From: Streptomyces malaysiense
GTDB taxonomy: Bacteria; Actinomycetota; Actinomycetes; Streptomycetales; Streptomycetaceae
Length of the DNA stretch: 64,000 nucleotides
Reading direction: 5' to 3'
NCBI RefSeq assembly: GCF_000980885.2
Contig: NZ_LBDA02000030.1
Coordinates: 1-64,000, forward strand
Shown one piece after another: positions 18,100-27,008 of the stretch; the stretch's first letter is position 1, and each line of letters starts with the position of its first letter. The notes under the pieces were generated by a model. It made no database searches, was not told where the DNA came from, and worked only from the letters and a program-made list of their open reading frames with translations. The position numbers and the translations under genes are program-made.

Positions 18100-18217
18100 C
18101 CGGCCCCGGGGCGCGGCATCCGCGACGGGCCGACCGCGCCCGAGGCCCGTGGGGGACGGCCGCGTGCGCCGGCTGTGTGCGCCGTCCCCCTCGGCGCGCG
18201 CGGGACACAATGGGACC

Positions 18218-19738
18218 GTGACTGACTCCGGACCCGCCCCCCTGCCCGCCGCCGACCGTCCCGAGGCCGCCGCGCGGCTGCGGGACGCGCTGCTGGCCGC
18301 CTCCTTCACCGCCGACGGGCTGCTCGAACTCCTCGGCGCCCCCGCGTACGCGGCGCTGGCCCGCAGCGAGACCGTGCCCGCGCTGCGCGCGACCCGTGGC
18401 GACACGCCGCTGGAGACCCTCGTACGGCTCTTCCTGCTCCAGCAGCCCGTGCCGCGCTCGCGGGTGGCCGCCGTGCTGCCCTTCGAGGAGGCGGCCGAGG
18501 CCGGGTGGCTGGTGCGGGTGGGCGCCGACGAGGTGGCCGCCACGGTGGATGTCCGGCCGTACGGCGGTCCCGGCGGCGAGGACTGGTTCATCGTGTCCGA
18601 CCTCGGCTGCGCGGTCGGCGGCGCGGGAGGTGTCGGGCAGCGGGCCGAGGGCGTCGTCCTCGGGGTCGGGGGCGCGTCCACCACGCTCGCCGGGATCACC
18701 GTGCGCACGCCGGTCGCCGCCGCGCTGGACCTCGGCACCGGCTCGGGCATCCAGGCGCTGCACGCCTCCCGGCACGCCACGCGGGTGACGGCGACCGACC
18801 TCAACCCCCGCGCGCTGCACGTCACGGCGCTCACGCTGGCGCTCTCCGGCGCGCCCGCCGCCGATCTACGCGAGGGTTCGCTGTTCGAACCGGTGCGCGA
18901 CGACGAGAAGTTCGACCTGATCGTCTCCAACCCGCCGTTCGTGATCTCTCCCGGCGCCCGGCTCACCTACCGGGACGGCGGCATGGGCGGGGACGACCTG
19001 TGCCGTTCGCTCGTCCAGCAGGCGGGGGAGCGGCTGAACGAGGGCGGGTTCGCGCAGTTCCTCGCCAACTGGCAGCACGTGGCGGGGGAGGACTGGCAGG
19101 ACAGGCTCAGGTCCTGGGTGCCGCGCGGCTGCGACGCCTGGATCGTGCAGCGCGAGGTGCAGGACGTCACCCAGTACGCCGAGTTGTGGCTGCGGGACGC
19201 CGGGGACCACCGCGGGGATCCGGCGGAGTACCAGGCGCGGTACGACGCCTGGCTCGACGAGTTCGAGGCGCGCAAGGTCAAGGCGGTGGGCTTCGGCTGG
19301 ATCACCCTGCGCAGGACCGGCTCGGCCGAGCCGTCCATCACGGTGGAGGAGTGGCCGCACCCGGTGGAGCAGCCCCTCGGGGACACCGTCCGGGCGCACT
19401 TCGAACGCCTCGACTACCTCCGCGAGCACGACGACGCGGCGCTGCTCGCCCACCACTTCAGGCTGGCCGGCGAGGTGGTGCAGGAACAGGTCGGGCTGCC
19501 CGGCGCGGAGGACCCCGAGCACGTCGTGCTGCGCCAGCACCGCGGTATGCGCCGCGCCACCAAGGTGGACACGGTCGGCGCCGGCTTCGCGGGCGTCTGC
19601 GACGGCACCCTGAGCGCGGGCCGCATCCTGGACGCCATCGCCCAGCTGATGGGTGAGGACTCCGTCCGCCTGCGCGACCAGACCCCGGCCCAGATCCGCC
19701 TCCTGGTGGAACAGGGCTTCCTGGAGCCGGTCGGCTGA
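18218..19738 (+). CDS. class I SAM-dependent methyltransferase (NPPF type)
   Basis: The 506-aa protein starts at the GTG at 18218. After an alpha-helical N-domain (1-165) comes a Rossmann methyltransferase with motif I LDLGTGSGIQAL, acidic ATDLNPRAL and the catalytic-type loop SNPPF. The last is typical of N5-glutamine and N6-adenine methyltransferases such as PrmC and RsmC. A C-terminal extension of about 200 residues includes QHRGMRRATKVDTVGAG. Its position next to hppA and topA is conserved in Streptomyces. The substrate (protein, rRNA or small molecule) is unknown. Confidence 0.75.
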   Translation: MTDSGPAPLPAADRPEAAARLRDALLAASFTADGLLELLGAPAYAALARSETVPALRATRGDTPLETLVRLFLLQQPVPRSRVAAVLPFEEAAEAGWLVRVGADEVAATVDVRPYGGPGGEDWFIVSDLGCAVGGAGGVGQRAEGVVLGVGGASTTLAGITVRTPVAAALDLGTGSGIQALHASRHATRVTATDLNPRALHVTALTLALSGAPAADLREGSLFEPVRDDEKFDLIVSNPPFVISPGARLTYRDGGMGGDDLCRSLVQQAGERLNEGGFAQFLANWQHVAGEDWQDRLRSWVPRGCDAWIVQREVQDVTQYAELWLRDAGDHRGDPAEYQARYDAWLDEFEARKVKAVGFGWITLRRTGSAEPSITVEEWPHPVEQPLGDTVRAHFERLDYLREHDDAALLAHHFRLAGEVVQEQVGLPGAEDPEHVVLRQHRGMRRATKVDTVGAGFAGVCDGTLSAGRILDAIAQLMGEDSVRLRDQTPAQIRLLVEQGFLEPVG

Positions 19739-19919
19739 GATGCGCGGGGCGCGGGGCGCTCCGCGCGGAGCCGCCGGTGATCGCGATCGGTCGGCGGTGG
19801 CCCGGGGGCGTACCCCGGCGGCCCGCGGTCGCGTGGAGGCGCAATGCCCGGCGGGGGCGGCTACCGGGGGGCCTGGTTCGTGTCCCTGGCACTCGTGGCC
19901 GCCCCGCCGATCGCAAAAC

Positions 19920-19939
19920 GGCCGGAAAATTATCCGGCC
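19920..19939. terminator. short hairpin, possible terminator
   Basis: GGCCGGA and TCCGGCC enclose AAATTA, 180 bp after the methyltransferase gene. It is weak. In the gene-free stretch 19739-20080 I see nothing else. Confidence 0.3.
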
Positions 19940-20080
19940 CGGGGCGGGAGAGCCGTACCGGCGTCCTCCGGCCCCCTCGGAGGTCGTCCCGTCGGCCTCC
20001 CGTTCACCCCGATGTCGCCTGCCCGTCGCCCCCGCGTGCCAGTGTCCACGCGCTGGGTGCGGCCGGAAGGGGTGGGGCGG

Positions 20081-20278
20081 ATGGAGCGGGGGCCCGCGAT
20101 TTTCGTGGGGGCGGTGTTTGTCCTGTTCGGAGGGGCTCTGCTGGTGTGGACCGGGGTGCGGCTGCGACGCGGTGAGGCGGTGGCCCTCGGTGTGAACCGG
20201 ATCGCATCGGCCACCCTCGCGAGCGTGGCCGCGACCCTCGCGCTGGCCCTCGGCGGCTACTGCCTCACGCGCCTCTGA
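20081..20278 (+). CDS. small two-helix membrane protein
   Basis: The 65-aa protein is nearly all membrane: residues 5-26 (AIFVGAVFVLFGGALLVWTGV), a short basic loop RLRRGEAVALGVNR, then a second helix to residue 62. The start is the ATG at 20081 after GGAAGGGGTGGGGCGG. The function is unknown. Many Streptomyces keep a small membrane protein at this place before topA. Confidence 0.6.
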   Translation: MERGPAIFVGAVFVLFGGALLVWTGVRLRRGEAVALGVNRIASATLASVAATLALALGGYCLTRL

Positions 20279-20427
20279 CGTCGGCGGGCGTCCGCTCGCC
20301 GGTGTGCCGCGAGAGCAAGAGGAGCATCACGCTCCGGACAGACCGGGACGGGGTACCCGGTGGTCCGGGCGGCAGGAATGCCGGTAGTCGGGTTACCGTT
20401 CGAGTGGCCGTTGTGGGCTTTTCCCGT

Positions 20428-20433
20428 TTGACA
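20428..20433 (+). promoter_or_regulatory. possible -35 element of the topA promoter
   Basis: A perfect TTGACA occurs at 20428-20433, 114 bases before topA. The bases at the ideal -10 distance (20451-20456, GTCACA) are a poor match. S. coelicolor topA is known to be supercoiling-sensitive, and unusual -10 regions are common in such promoters. Confidence 0.3.
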
Positions 20434-20546
20434 CGGGGGCGGGATGTACCGTCACACTCCGCAGCGTCACACGTGCCAGCAGTACGCCGCGACCCCGGGA
20501 CCAAGGCCTGGGGAGGCCACAGCGTCGACCGGAGAGAAGAGCGAAG

Positions 20547-23381
20547 TTGTCCCCGACCAGCGAGACCGCACAGGGCGGCCGCCGACTCGTCATCGTCGAG
20601 TCGCCTGCCAAGGCGAAGACGATCAAGGGCTACCTCGGCCCCGGCTACGTAGTCGAAGCGAGCGTCGGGCACATCCGCGACCTCCCCAACGGCGCCGCCG
20701 AGGTACCCGAGAAGTACACCGGTGAGGTGCGCCGCCTCGGCGTGGACGTCGAGCACGACTTCCAGCCGGTCTACGTGGTCAACGCGGACAAGAAGGCGCA
20801 GGTCAAGAAGCTCAAGGACCTGCTGAAGGACTCCGACGAACTCTTCCTGGCCACCGATGAGGACCGCGAGGGCGAGGCCATCGCCTGGCACCTCCAGGAG
20901 GTCCTCAAGCCGAAGATCCCCGTCAAGCGGATGGTCTTCCACGAGATCACCAAGGACGCGATCCGCGAGGCCGTCGCCAACCCGCGCCAGCTCAACCAGA
21001 AGCTGGTCGACGCCCAGGAGACCCGCCGCATCCTCGACCGCCTCTACGGCTACGAGGTCTCCCCGGTGCTGTGGAAGAAGGTCATGCCCCGGCTGTCGGC
21101 CGGCCGTGTCCAGTCCGTCGCGACCCGGCTCGTGGTCGAGCGGGAACGCGAGCGCATCGCCTTCCGCTCCGCCGAGTACTGGGACCTCACCGGCACCTTC
21201 GGCACCGGCCGCGCGGGCGACTCCTCCGACCCGTCGTCGCTGGTCGCGCGCCTTCAGACCGTCGACGGACGGCGTGTCGCGCAGGGCCGCGACTTCGACT
21301 CCGTGGGTCGGCTGAAGACCGCGAACACCCTCCACCTGGACGAGCCGACCGCCCGCGCGCTGGCCGCCGCCCTGGAGAACACCCGCTTCGCCGTGCGCTC
21401 GGTGGAGTCGAAGCCGTACCGTCGCTCGCCGTACGCGCCGTTCCGTACGACGACGCTCCAGCAGGAGGCCAGCCGCAAGCTCGGCTTCGGCGCCAAGGCG
21501 ACCATGCAGATCGCCCAGAAGCTGTACGAGAACGGCTACATCACGTACATGCGTACGGACTCCACGACGCTGAGCGAGACCGCCGTCGCGGCCGCCCGCG
21601 CCCAGGTCACGCAGCTGTACGGCGCCGACTACCTGCCCCCGCAGCCGCGTACGTACGCGGTGAAGGTGAAGAACGCGCAGGAGGCGCACGAGGCGATCCG
21701 TCCCTCGGGTGATCGTTTCCGCACCCCCGCGGAGACCGGCCTGACCGGCGACCAGTTCAAGCTGTACGAGCTGATCTGGAAGCGGACCGTCGCCTCCCAG
21801 ATGAAGGACGCGACCGGCAACAGCGTGACCGTGAAGATCGGTGGCACCGCCGCCGACGGCCGGGACGTGGAGTTCAGCGCCTCCGGGAAGACGATCACCT
21901 TCCACGGCTTCCTCAAGGCGTACGTCGAGGGCGCCGACGACCCGAACGCCGAGCTGGACGACCGTGAGCGCCGGCTGCCGCAGGTCGCCGAGGGCGACGC
22001 GCTGTCCGCCGAGGAGATCACGGTCGACGGCCACGCCACCAAGCCCCCGGCCCGCTACACCGAGGCCTCCCTGGTCAAGGAACTGGAAGAGCGCGAGATC
22101 GGCCGCCCGTCGACCTACGCGTCGATCATCGGCACGATCCTCGACCGCGGCTACGTCTTCAAGAAGGGCACGGCGCTCGTGCCGTCCTTCCTGTCCTTCG
22201 CCGTCGTGAACCTTCTGGAGAAGCACTTCGGCCGGCTGGTCGACTACGACTTCACCGCCAAGATGGAGGACGACCTCGACCGCATCGCCCGCGGCGAGGC
22301 CCAGGCCGTGCCGTGGCTGAAGCGCTTCTACTTCGGCGAGGGCACCATCAGCGGCGCCGCCGCCGACGCGGGCAACGGCGACGGGGACCACCTCGGCGGC
22401 CTCAAGGAACTGGTCACCGACCTGGGTGCGATCGACGCCCGTGAGGTGTCCTCGTTCCCGGTGGGCAACGGCATCGTGCTGCGGGTCGGCCGCTACGGGC
22501 CGTACATCGAGCGCGGCGAGAAGGACACCGAGCAGCACCAGCGCGCCGACATCCCCGACGACCTGGCGCCGGACGAGCTGACCGTCGAGCTGGCCGAGAA
22601 GCTGCTGGCCGAGCCCAGCGGCGATGTCGAGCTGGGCACCGACCCGGCCACCGGTCACACGATCGTCGCCAAGAAGGGCCGCTACGGCCCCTACGTGACC
22701 GAGGTGCTCCCCGAGGGCACCCCGAAGACCGGCAAGAACGCGGTCAAGCCGCGCACCGCCTCCCTCTTCAAGTCCATGGCGCTGGACACGGTGACCCTGG
22801 ACGAGGCGCTGACGCTGATGTCCCTGCCGCGTGTCGTCGGCACCGACGCCGAGGGCCAGGAGATCACCGCCCAGAACGGCCGCTACGGCCCGTACCTGAA
22901 GAAGGGCACGGACTCGCGCTCGCTCCAGGCCGAGGAGCAGATCTTCACCATCACGCTGGAGGAGGCCCTGGCGATCTACGCCCAGCCGAAGCAGCGCGGG
23001 CGGGCCGCCGCAAAGCCGCCGCTGAAGGAACTGGGCGAGGACCCGGTCTCCAAGCGGCCGGTCGTGGTCAAGGACGGCCGCTTCGGGCCGTACGTCACCG
23101 ACGGCGAGACCAACGCCACCCTGCGCTCCGGCGACAGCGTCGAGGAGATCACCCCGGAGCGCGGCTTCGAACTTCTTGCCGAGAAGCGCGCGAAGGGCCC
23201 GGCCAAGAAGACCGCCAAGAAGGCGGCGGCGAAGAAGACCGCCCCGGCGAAGAAGACCGCCGCCAAGAAGACCGCCGCCAAGAAGACGACGGCCAAGAAG
23301 ACCACGGCGGGCGCCGCGAAGAAGACGGCCGCCAAGAAGGCGACGGCGACCAGGTCGACGGCCTCCGGCTCGGAGGACTGA
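20547..23381 (+). CDS. topA: DNA topoisomerase I
   Basis: This 944-aa type IA topoisomerase relaxes negative supercoils. TOPRIM begins RRLVIVESPAKAKTIKGYLG (12-31) and contains FLATDEDREGEAIAWHL (DxD motif). The active-site Tyr334 is in GYITYMRTDS. The C-terminal half has repeated Topo_C-type units marked by GRYGPY/GRFGPY motifs instead of zinc fingers, as in actinobacteria. The last about 60 residues are Lys-Lys-Thr-Ala repeats, the basic tail shown in Streptomyces and Mycobacterium TopA to give strong DNA binding and processivity. The start is a TTG at 20547, the only start giving the conserved MSPTSE N-terminus. Confidence 0.97.
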   Translation: MSPTSETAQGGRRLVIVESPAKAKTIKGYLGPGYVVEASVGHIRDLPNGAAEVPEKYTGEVRRLGVDVEHDFQPVYVVNADKKAQVKKLKDLLKDSDELFLATDEDREGEAIAWHLQEVLKPKIPVKRMVFHEITKDAIREAVANPRQLNQKLVDAQETRRILDRLYGYEVSPVLWKKVMPRLSAGRVQSVATRLVVERERERIAFRSAEYWDLTGTFGTGRAGDSSDPSSLVARLQTVDGRRVAQGRDFDSVGRLKTANTLHLDEPTARALAAALENTRFAVRSVESKPYRRSPYAPFRTTTLQQEASRKLGFGAKATMQIAQKLYENGYITYMRTDSTTLSETAVAAARAQVTQLYGADYLPPQPRTYAVKVKNAQEAHEAIRPSGDRFRTPAETGLTGDQFKLYELIWKRTVASQMKDATGNSVTVKIGGTAADGRDVEFSASGKTITFHGFLKAYVEGADDPNAELDDRERRLPQVAEGDALSAEEITVDGHATKPPARYTEASLVKELEEREIGRPSTYASIIGTILDRGYVFKKGTALVPSFLSFAVVNLLEKHFGRLVDYDFTAKMEDDLDRIARGEAQAVPWLKRFYFGEGTISGAAADAGNGDGDHLGGLKELVTDLGAIDAREVSSFPVGNGIVLRVGRYGPYIERGEKDTEQHQRADIPDDLAPDELTVELAEKLLAEPSGDVELGTDPATGHTIVAKKGRYGPYVTEVLPEGTPKTGKNAVKPRTASLFKSMALDTVTLDEALTLMSLPRVVGTDAEGQEITAQNGRYGPYLKKGTDSRSLQAEEQIFTITLEEALAIYAQPKQRGRAAAKPPLKELGEDPVSKRPVVVKDGRFGPYVTDGETNATLRSGDSVEEITPERGFELLAEKRAKGPAKKTAKKAAAKKTAPAKKTAAKKTAAKKTTAKKTTAGAAKKTAAKKATATRSTASGSED

Positions 23382-23420
23382 GCCACAGGGGCCGGGTTTC
23401 CGGCCGTCTCGTCCCGCCCC

Positions 23421-23459
23421 GCGCACGCCCCGGCATCACTTTGGTGTCGGGGCGTGCGC
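23421..23459 (+). terminator. topA terminator
   Basis: GCGCACGCCCCG (23421-23432) pairs with 23448-23459, with further G-U and Watson-Crick pairs inside the loop. It lies 40 bases after the stop codon. Confidence 0.7.
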
Positions 23460-23509
23460 ATGCCAGGAGTGCGGGGTGTGGTGTCGGTCGCTGCGGATAG
23501 GCTGAACGC

Positions 23510-26500
23510 ATGACGCGAGCCGAGCAGCCAACGGCCCACACCCCAGCACCGGACGACGCCCTGGTCGCGGACTCCCGCGAACGCGCCGTGCGTTCCCTGT
23601 TGCGCCGACCTCAGTTGCGGCGCCTGTGGAGCGCGCAGTTGGTGAGCGGTGTCGGCGACATCCTCGCCCTCCTCGTCCTGGTCGTCCTCGTCCTCCAGGC
23701 GGCGATCGTCCAGGGCTCGTTCGGCGGCGGTTACCGGGGCGTGGCGTTCGCGGTCGCGACGGTCTTCGCGGCCCGCGGCCTCGCCGCGCTGCTCTTCGGC
23801 GCGGTCCTGCTGGGTCCGCTGACGGCACTCACCGCCCAGGAGGGCCCGCTCGACCGCCGCTGGACCATGGTCGGCGCCGACGGCCTGCGCGCCGCGCTGC
23901 TGATCGTGGCCCCCCTGTGGATCGACTGGACCCCGGCGGACGCGCCGGCCGTGCTGCTGGTCACCGCCTTCGTCACCGGCGTCGCCGAGCGGCTGTGGAC
24001 GGTGTGCCGGGAGAGCGCGGCCCCGGCCCTGCTCCCCGCCCCGCCGCCGGAGGGCGCGACCGTACGGCCGCTGCCGGACCACATGGACGCCCTGCGCCGC
24101 CTCGCGCTGCGCACCGGCTTCCTCGCCGTGCCGCTGGCCGCCGCCGCCCTGGTCGTCGCCTCCCTGCTCAACAATCTGCTGGGCACCGGCCTGCCCTGGT
24201 TCGACCAGCACCACGCGGCCCTCGCGTCGTACGTGGCGGCGGGCCTGTTCGCCGCCTCCCTCTCCCTGCTGACCTTCCTGGAGCTGCCCGGCACGCGCAC
24301 CCCCCGCCCCCGGTCCCCGCTGGAGGGCCTGCGCCGCCCGCGCACCGGCGCCGGTGTCGACAAGGGGCGCACGGGCGCGATCCCGCTGCTCGTCCTCGCC
24401 TGCGCCGCCGTGGCCGGCGGCATCTCGGCCGCCGTCTCCGTGTGCGTGCTGCACGCGACCGACCTGGGCGGCGGCCCGGTCCTGTTCGGCCTGCTGGTGC
24501 TCGGCCTGACCGGCGGCGTCGCCGTCGGCATCCGTACGGCCCCCGCGCTGCTGCCCTCGCTGTCCCGCCGCCGGCTGCTGGCCCTGGCGATCGCCTTCAC
24601 CGGCATCGCGCTGCTGGCCGCCGGTCTGGTCCCGGACGTCACCACGGTCCTGCTGATCGTCACCCTGGCGGGCCTGGGCGCGGGCGTCGCCGCCAACACC
24701 GGGCACGCCCTGCTCGACCAGGAGACCGAGGACTACCGCAGGGCGCGTGTCACCGAGCACCTCCAGGCCGTCGTCCGCGTCTTCATAGCGCTCGGCGCGG
24801 TGATCGCCCCGGTGGTCGCCGGGCTGATCGGCCGGCACCGGCTGGAGAACGGCCGCTTCGTGTTCGCGCACGGCGGTGCCTCGTTCACCCTGATGCTGGT
24901 CGGCGCGCTGCTGCTGCCGGTGGCAGCGCTGGTGCTCGCCAAGGTCGACGACCGGTCCGGCATCCCACTGCGCCAGGACCTCAAGGACGCGCTGCTCGGC
25001 GGCGACGACCCGGTCGAGGCGCAGGCCGCGAACGGCTTCTTCATCGCCCTGGAGGGCGGTGACGGCGCCGGCAAGTCCACCCAGGCCGAGGCCCTCGCCG
25101 AGTGGATCCGCGCCAAGGGCCACGAGGTCGTGCTCACCCGTGAGCCGGGGGCCACCCCGGTGGGCAAGCGGCTGCGCTCGATCCTGCTGGACGTCTCCTC
25201 GGCCGGCCTGTCCCACCGCGCGGAGGCCCTGCTGTACGCCGCCGACCGGGCCGAGCACGTCGACACCGTCGTGCGCCCCGCCCTGGAGCGCGGCGCGGTG
25301 GTGATCTCCGACCGTTACATCGACTCCTCCGTCGCCTACCAGGGCGCCGGCCGCGATCTGTCCCCGACCGAGATCGCCCGTATCAACCGCTGGGCGACCG
25401 ACGGGCTGGTGCCGCACCTGACCGTGCTGCTCGACGTCGCCCCGGAGGCCGCCCGCGAGCGGTTCACCGAGGCGCCGGACCGGCTGGAGTCGGAGCCCGC
25501 GGAGTTCCATGCGCGCGTGCGCTCCGGTTTCCTCACCCTGGCCGCCTCCGACCCCGGCCGCTACCTGGTCGTCGACGCCGGGCAGGAGCCCGAGGCCGTC
25601 ACCACCGTGATCCGGCACCGCCTCGACACCGTGCTGCCGTTGTCCCAGGCCGAGATCGAGGCCCGGGAGGAGGCGCGCCGCAAGGCCGAGGAGGAGGCGC
25701 GCCGCAAGGCCGAGGAAGAGGCCGCGCGCAAGGCCGAGGAGGAGCGCCTGGAGCGTGAGCGCCAGGAGGAGCTGGCCCGGCTGCGTGCCGAGGAGGAGGA
25801 GCGCAAGCGCCGCGAGCTGGAGGAGGCGCAGCGCCGCGAGGCCGAGCGGCAGGCCGAGGAGGCCCGGCAGCGGGCGGCCGAGGCGGCCCGGCGAGCCGAG
25901 GAGGAGCGGCAGCGGCTGCTCGCCGAGGAGAAGGCCCGCGCCGAGGAGGAGGCGCGCCGCAGGGCCGAGGAGGAGCGCCGCCGCAAGCAGGCCGAGGAGG
26001 AGGCCCGGCTGCGCGCGGAGGAGGAGGCCCGCCAGGCCCGGATCCGCGCCGAGGAGGAGGCCAGGCTCGCCAAGGAGCGTGCCGAGGAGGCGGCCCGGCG
26101 CCTGGAGGCGCAGCGCAAGGCGGAGAGCGCCCTGCTCCGTGCCGAGGAGGCCCGCCGCCAGGCCGCCGAGGCCGCGGCGGCCGCCGATGTGGCCGCCAGC
26201 AGGCCCGGCAGCCCCCAGCCGAAGGCCCCCGGCGTGACCTCGGACGCGGTCACGGTCGCCACTCCGGTGGTGTCGCCCGGTCCCGGCACGGAGGAGACGG
26301 TGCCCACGCCGGTCGTCGCGCCGGACGCGGCCGAGCGGTCAGCCCGTGACACTCGTGACACTCGTGACGCCCGTGACGCCCGTGATGTCCGGGACACTCG
26401 TGACGCGTTCTCCGAGGCCGAGACGACCGCCGAGCTGCCCCAGCCGCCGGCCGTCGCGGGCGCCGCCGACGAGACGGCGGTGCTGCCGCAGGTGCCCGCG

Positions 26501-26815
26501 GACGCCGCCGACGCGACCGCCGTGCTGCCGCGGGCGAGCGCGGACGAGACGGCCGTGCTGCCGCCCGTGCGCGACGACGCCCCGGCCGACCGGATGCCGC
26601 GCGGCTTCTTCCGCGACGAGCGGACCGCGGGTCCCGACGGCTCCGAGGACCGCACCCGGGAGATGCCCCGCCCCGGCACCGAGGGCACCGCCCGCCGCCG
26701 CCCGCGTCCCGACTGGGCCGAGGAGACCCCGCTGGACGACCTGCCGTCGCTGGCGGACGAGCTGCTGGGGTCGTACGACGACGGGGACGAGCCCCGCAGG
26801 GGGCGCCGGGGCTGA
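23510..26815 (+). CDS. tmk: MFS-like membrane domain fused to thymidylate kinase, with coiled coil
   Basis: The 1101-aa fusion is characteristic of Streptomyces. Residues 40-485 form about 12 membrane helices of MFS type. Residues 508-715 are a complete thymidylate kinase (dTMP to dTDP): P-loop GGDGAGKST (Lys522), TREPG and DRYIDSSVAYQGAGR. Residues about 715-893 are an uninterrupted Glu/Arg/Lys/Ala coiled coil (EARRKAEEEARRKAEEEA). The rest is an acidic disordered tail with an RDTRDTRDARDARD repeat encoded by 9-bp tandem repeats (26344-26403). The kinase is essential; the role of the membrane part is unknown. It would put dTMP phosphorylation at the membrane, upstream of the clamp-loader gene. 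Confidence 0.9.
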   Translation: MTRAEQPTAHTPAPDDALVADSRERAVRSLLRRPQLRRLWSAQLVSGVGDILALLVLVVLVLQAAIVQGSFGGGYRGVAFAVATVFAARGLAALLFGAVLLGPLTALTAQEGPLDRRWTMVGADGLRAALLIVAPLWIDWTPADAPAVLLVTAFVTGVAERLWTVCRESAAPALLPAPPPEGATVRPLPDHMDALRRLALRTGFLAVPLAAAALVVASLLNNLLGTGLPWFDQHHAALASYVAAGLFAASLSLLTFLELPGTRTPRPRSPLEGLRRPRTGAGVDKGRTGAIPLLVLACAAVAGGISAAVSVCVLHATDLGGGPVLFGLLVLGLTGGVAVGIRTAPALLPSLSRRRLLALAIAFTGIALLAAGLVPDVTTVLLIVTLAGLGAGVAANTGHALLDQETEDYRRARVTEHLQAVVRVFIALGAVIAPVVAGLIGRHRLENGRFVFAHGGASFTLMLVGALLLPVAALVLAKVDDRSGIPLRQDLKDALLGGDDPVEAQAANGFFIALEGGDGAGKSTQAEALAEWIRAKGHEVVLTREPGATPVGKRLRSILLDVSSAGLSHRAEALLYAADRAEHVDTVVRPALERGAVVISDRYIDSSVAYQGAGRDLSPTEIARINRWATDGLVPHLTVLLDVAPEAARERFTEAPDRLESEPAEFHARVRSGFLTLAASDPGRYLVVDAGQEPEAVTTVIRHRLDTVLPLSQAEIEAREEARRKAEEEARRKAEEEAARKAEEERLERERQEELARLRAEEEERKRRELEEAQRREAERQAEEARQRAAEAARRAEEERQRLLAEEKARAEEEARRRAEEERRRKQAEEEARLRAEEEARQARIRAEEEARLAKERAEEAARRLEAQRKAESALLRAEEARRQAAEAAAAADVAASRPGSPQPKAPGVTSDAVTVATPVVSPGPGTEETVPTPVVAPDAAERSARDTRDTRDARDARDVRDTRDAFSEAETTAELPQPPAVAGAADETAVLPQVPADAADATAVLPRASADETAVLPPVRDDAPADRMPRGFFRDERTAGPDGSEDRTREMPRPGTEGTARRRPRPDWAEETPLDDLPSLADELLGSYDDGDEPRRGRRG
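26344..26403 (+). repeat. 9-bp tandem repeat inside tmk
   Basis: About seven copies of a CGTGACACT-like 9-mer encode (R-D-T/A) repeats in the disordered tail of the tmk fusion. The frame is preserved because the unit is three codons. Confidence 0.7.
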
Positions 26816-27008
26816 TCCCGGACCTCGTGGAGAGCGGCGCTCGCGTCCTGCCGGAGCAGGGGCGGGCGCCGCTCGGCGTTCCCGGCGTGGTCCTGGACGT
26901 GGTTCTGGACGTGGACCTGGGCGTGGACCCGGGTGTGGTCCTGATTGTCCGACCCCACCCGCACAATGGAGGTCGGAACGCGGAGTGCGAGGAAGGGCGG
27001 CGTGACCC

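Noticed and set aside
18149..18217. Longer methyltransferase start at an ATG at 18149
   Set aside because: The extra 23 residues are Arg/Pro-rich and lack a ribosome site, while the GTG at 18218 gives the expected N-terminus.
23200..23381. Tandem AAGAAGACC-type repeats at the end of topA as a CRISPR or mobile repeat
   Set aside because: They encode the Lys-rich TopA tail in frame. There are no spacers. No CRISPR array is seen anywhere in the window.
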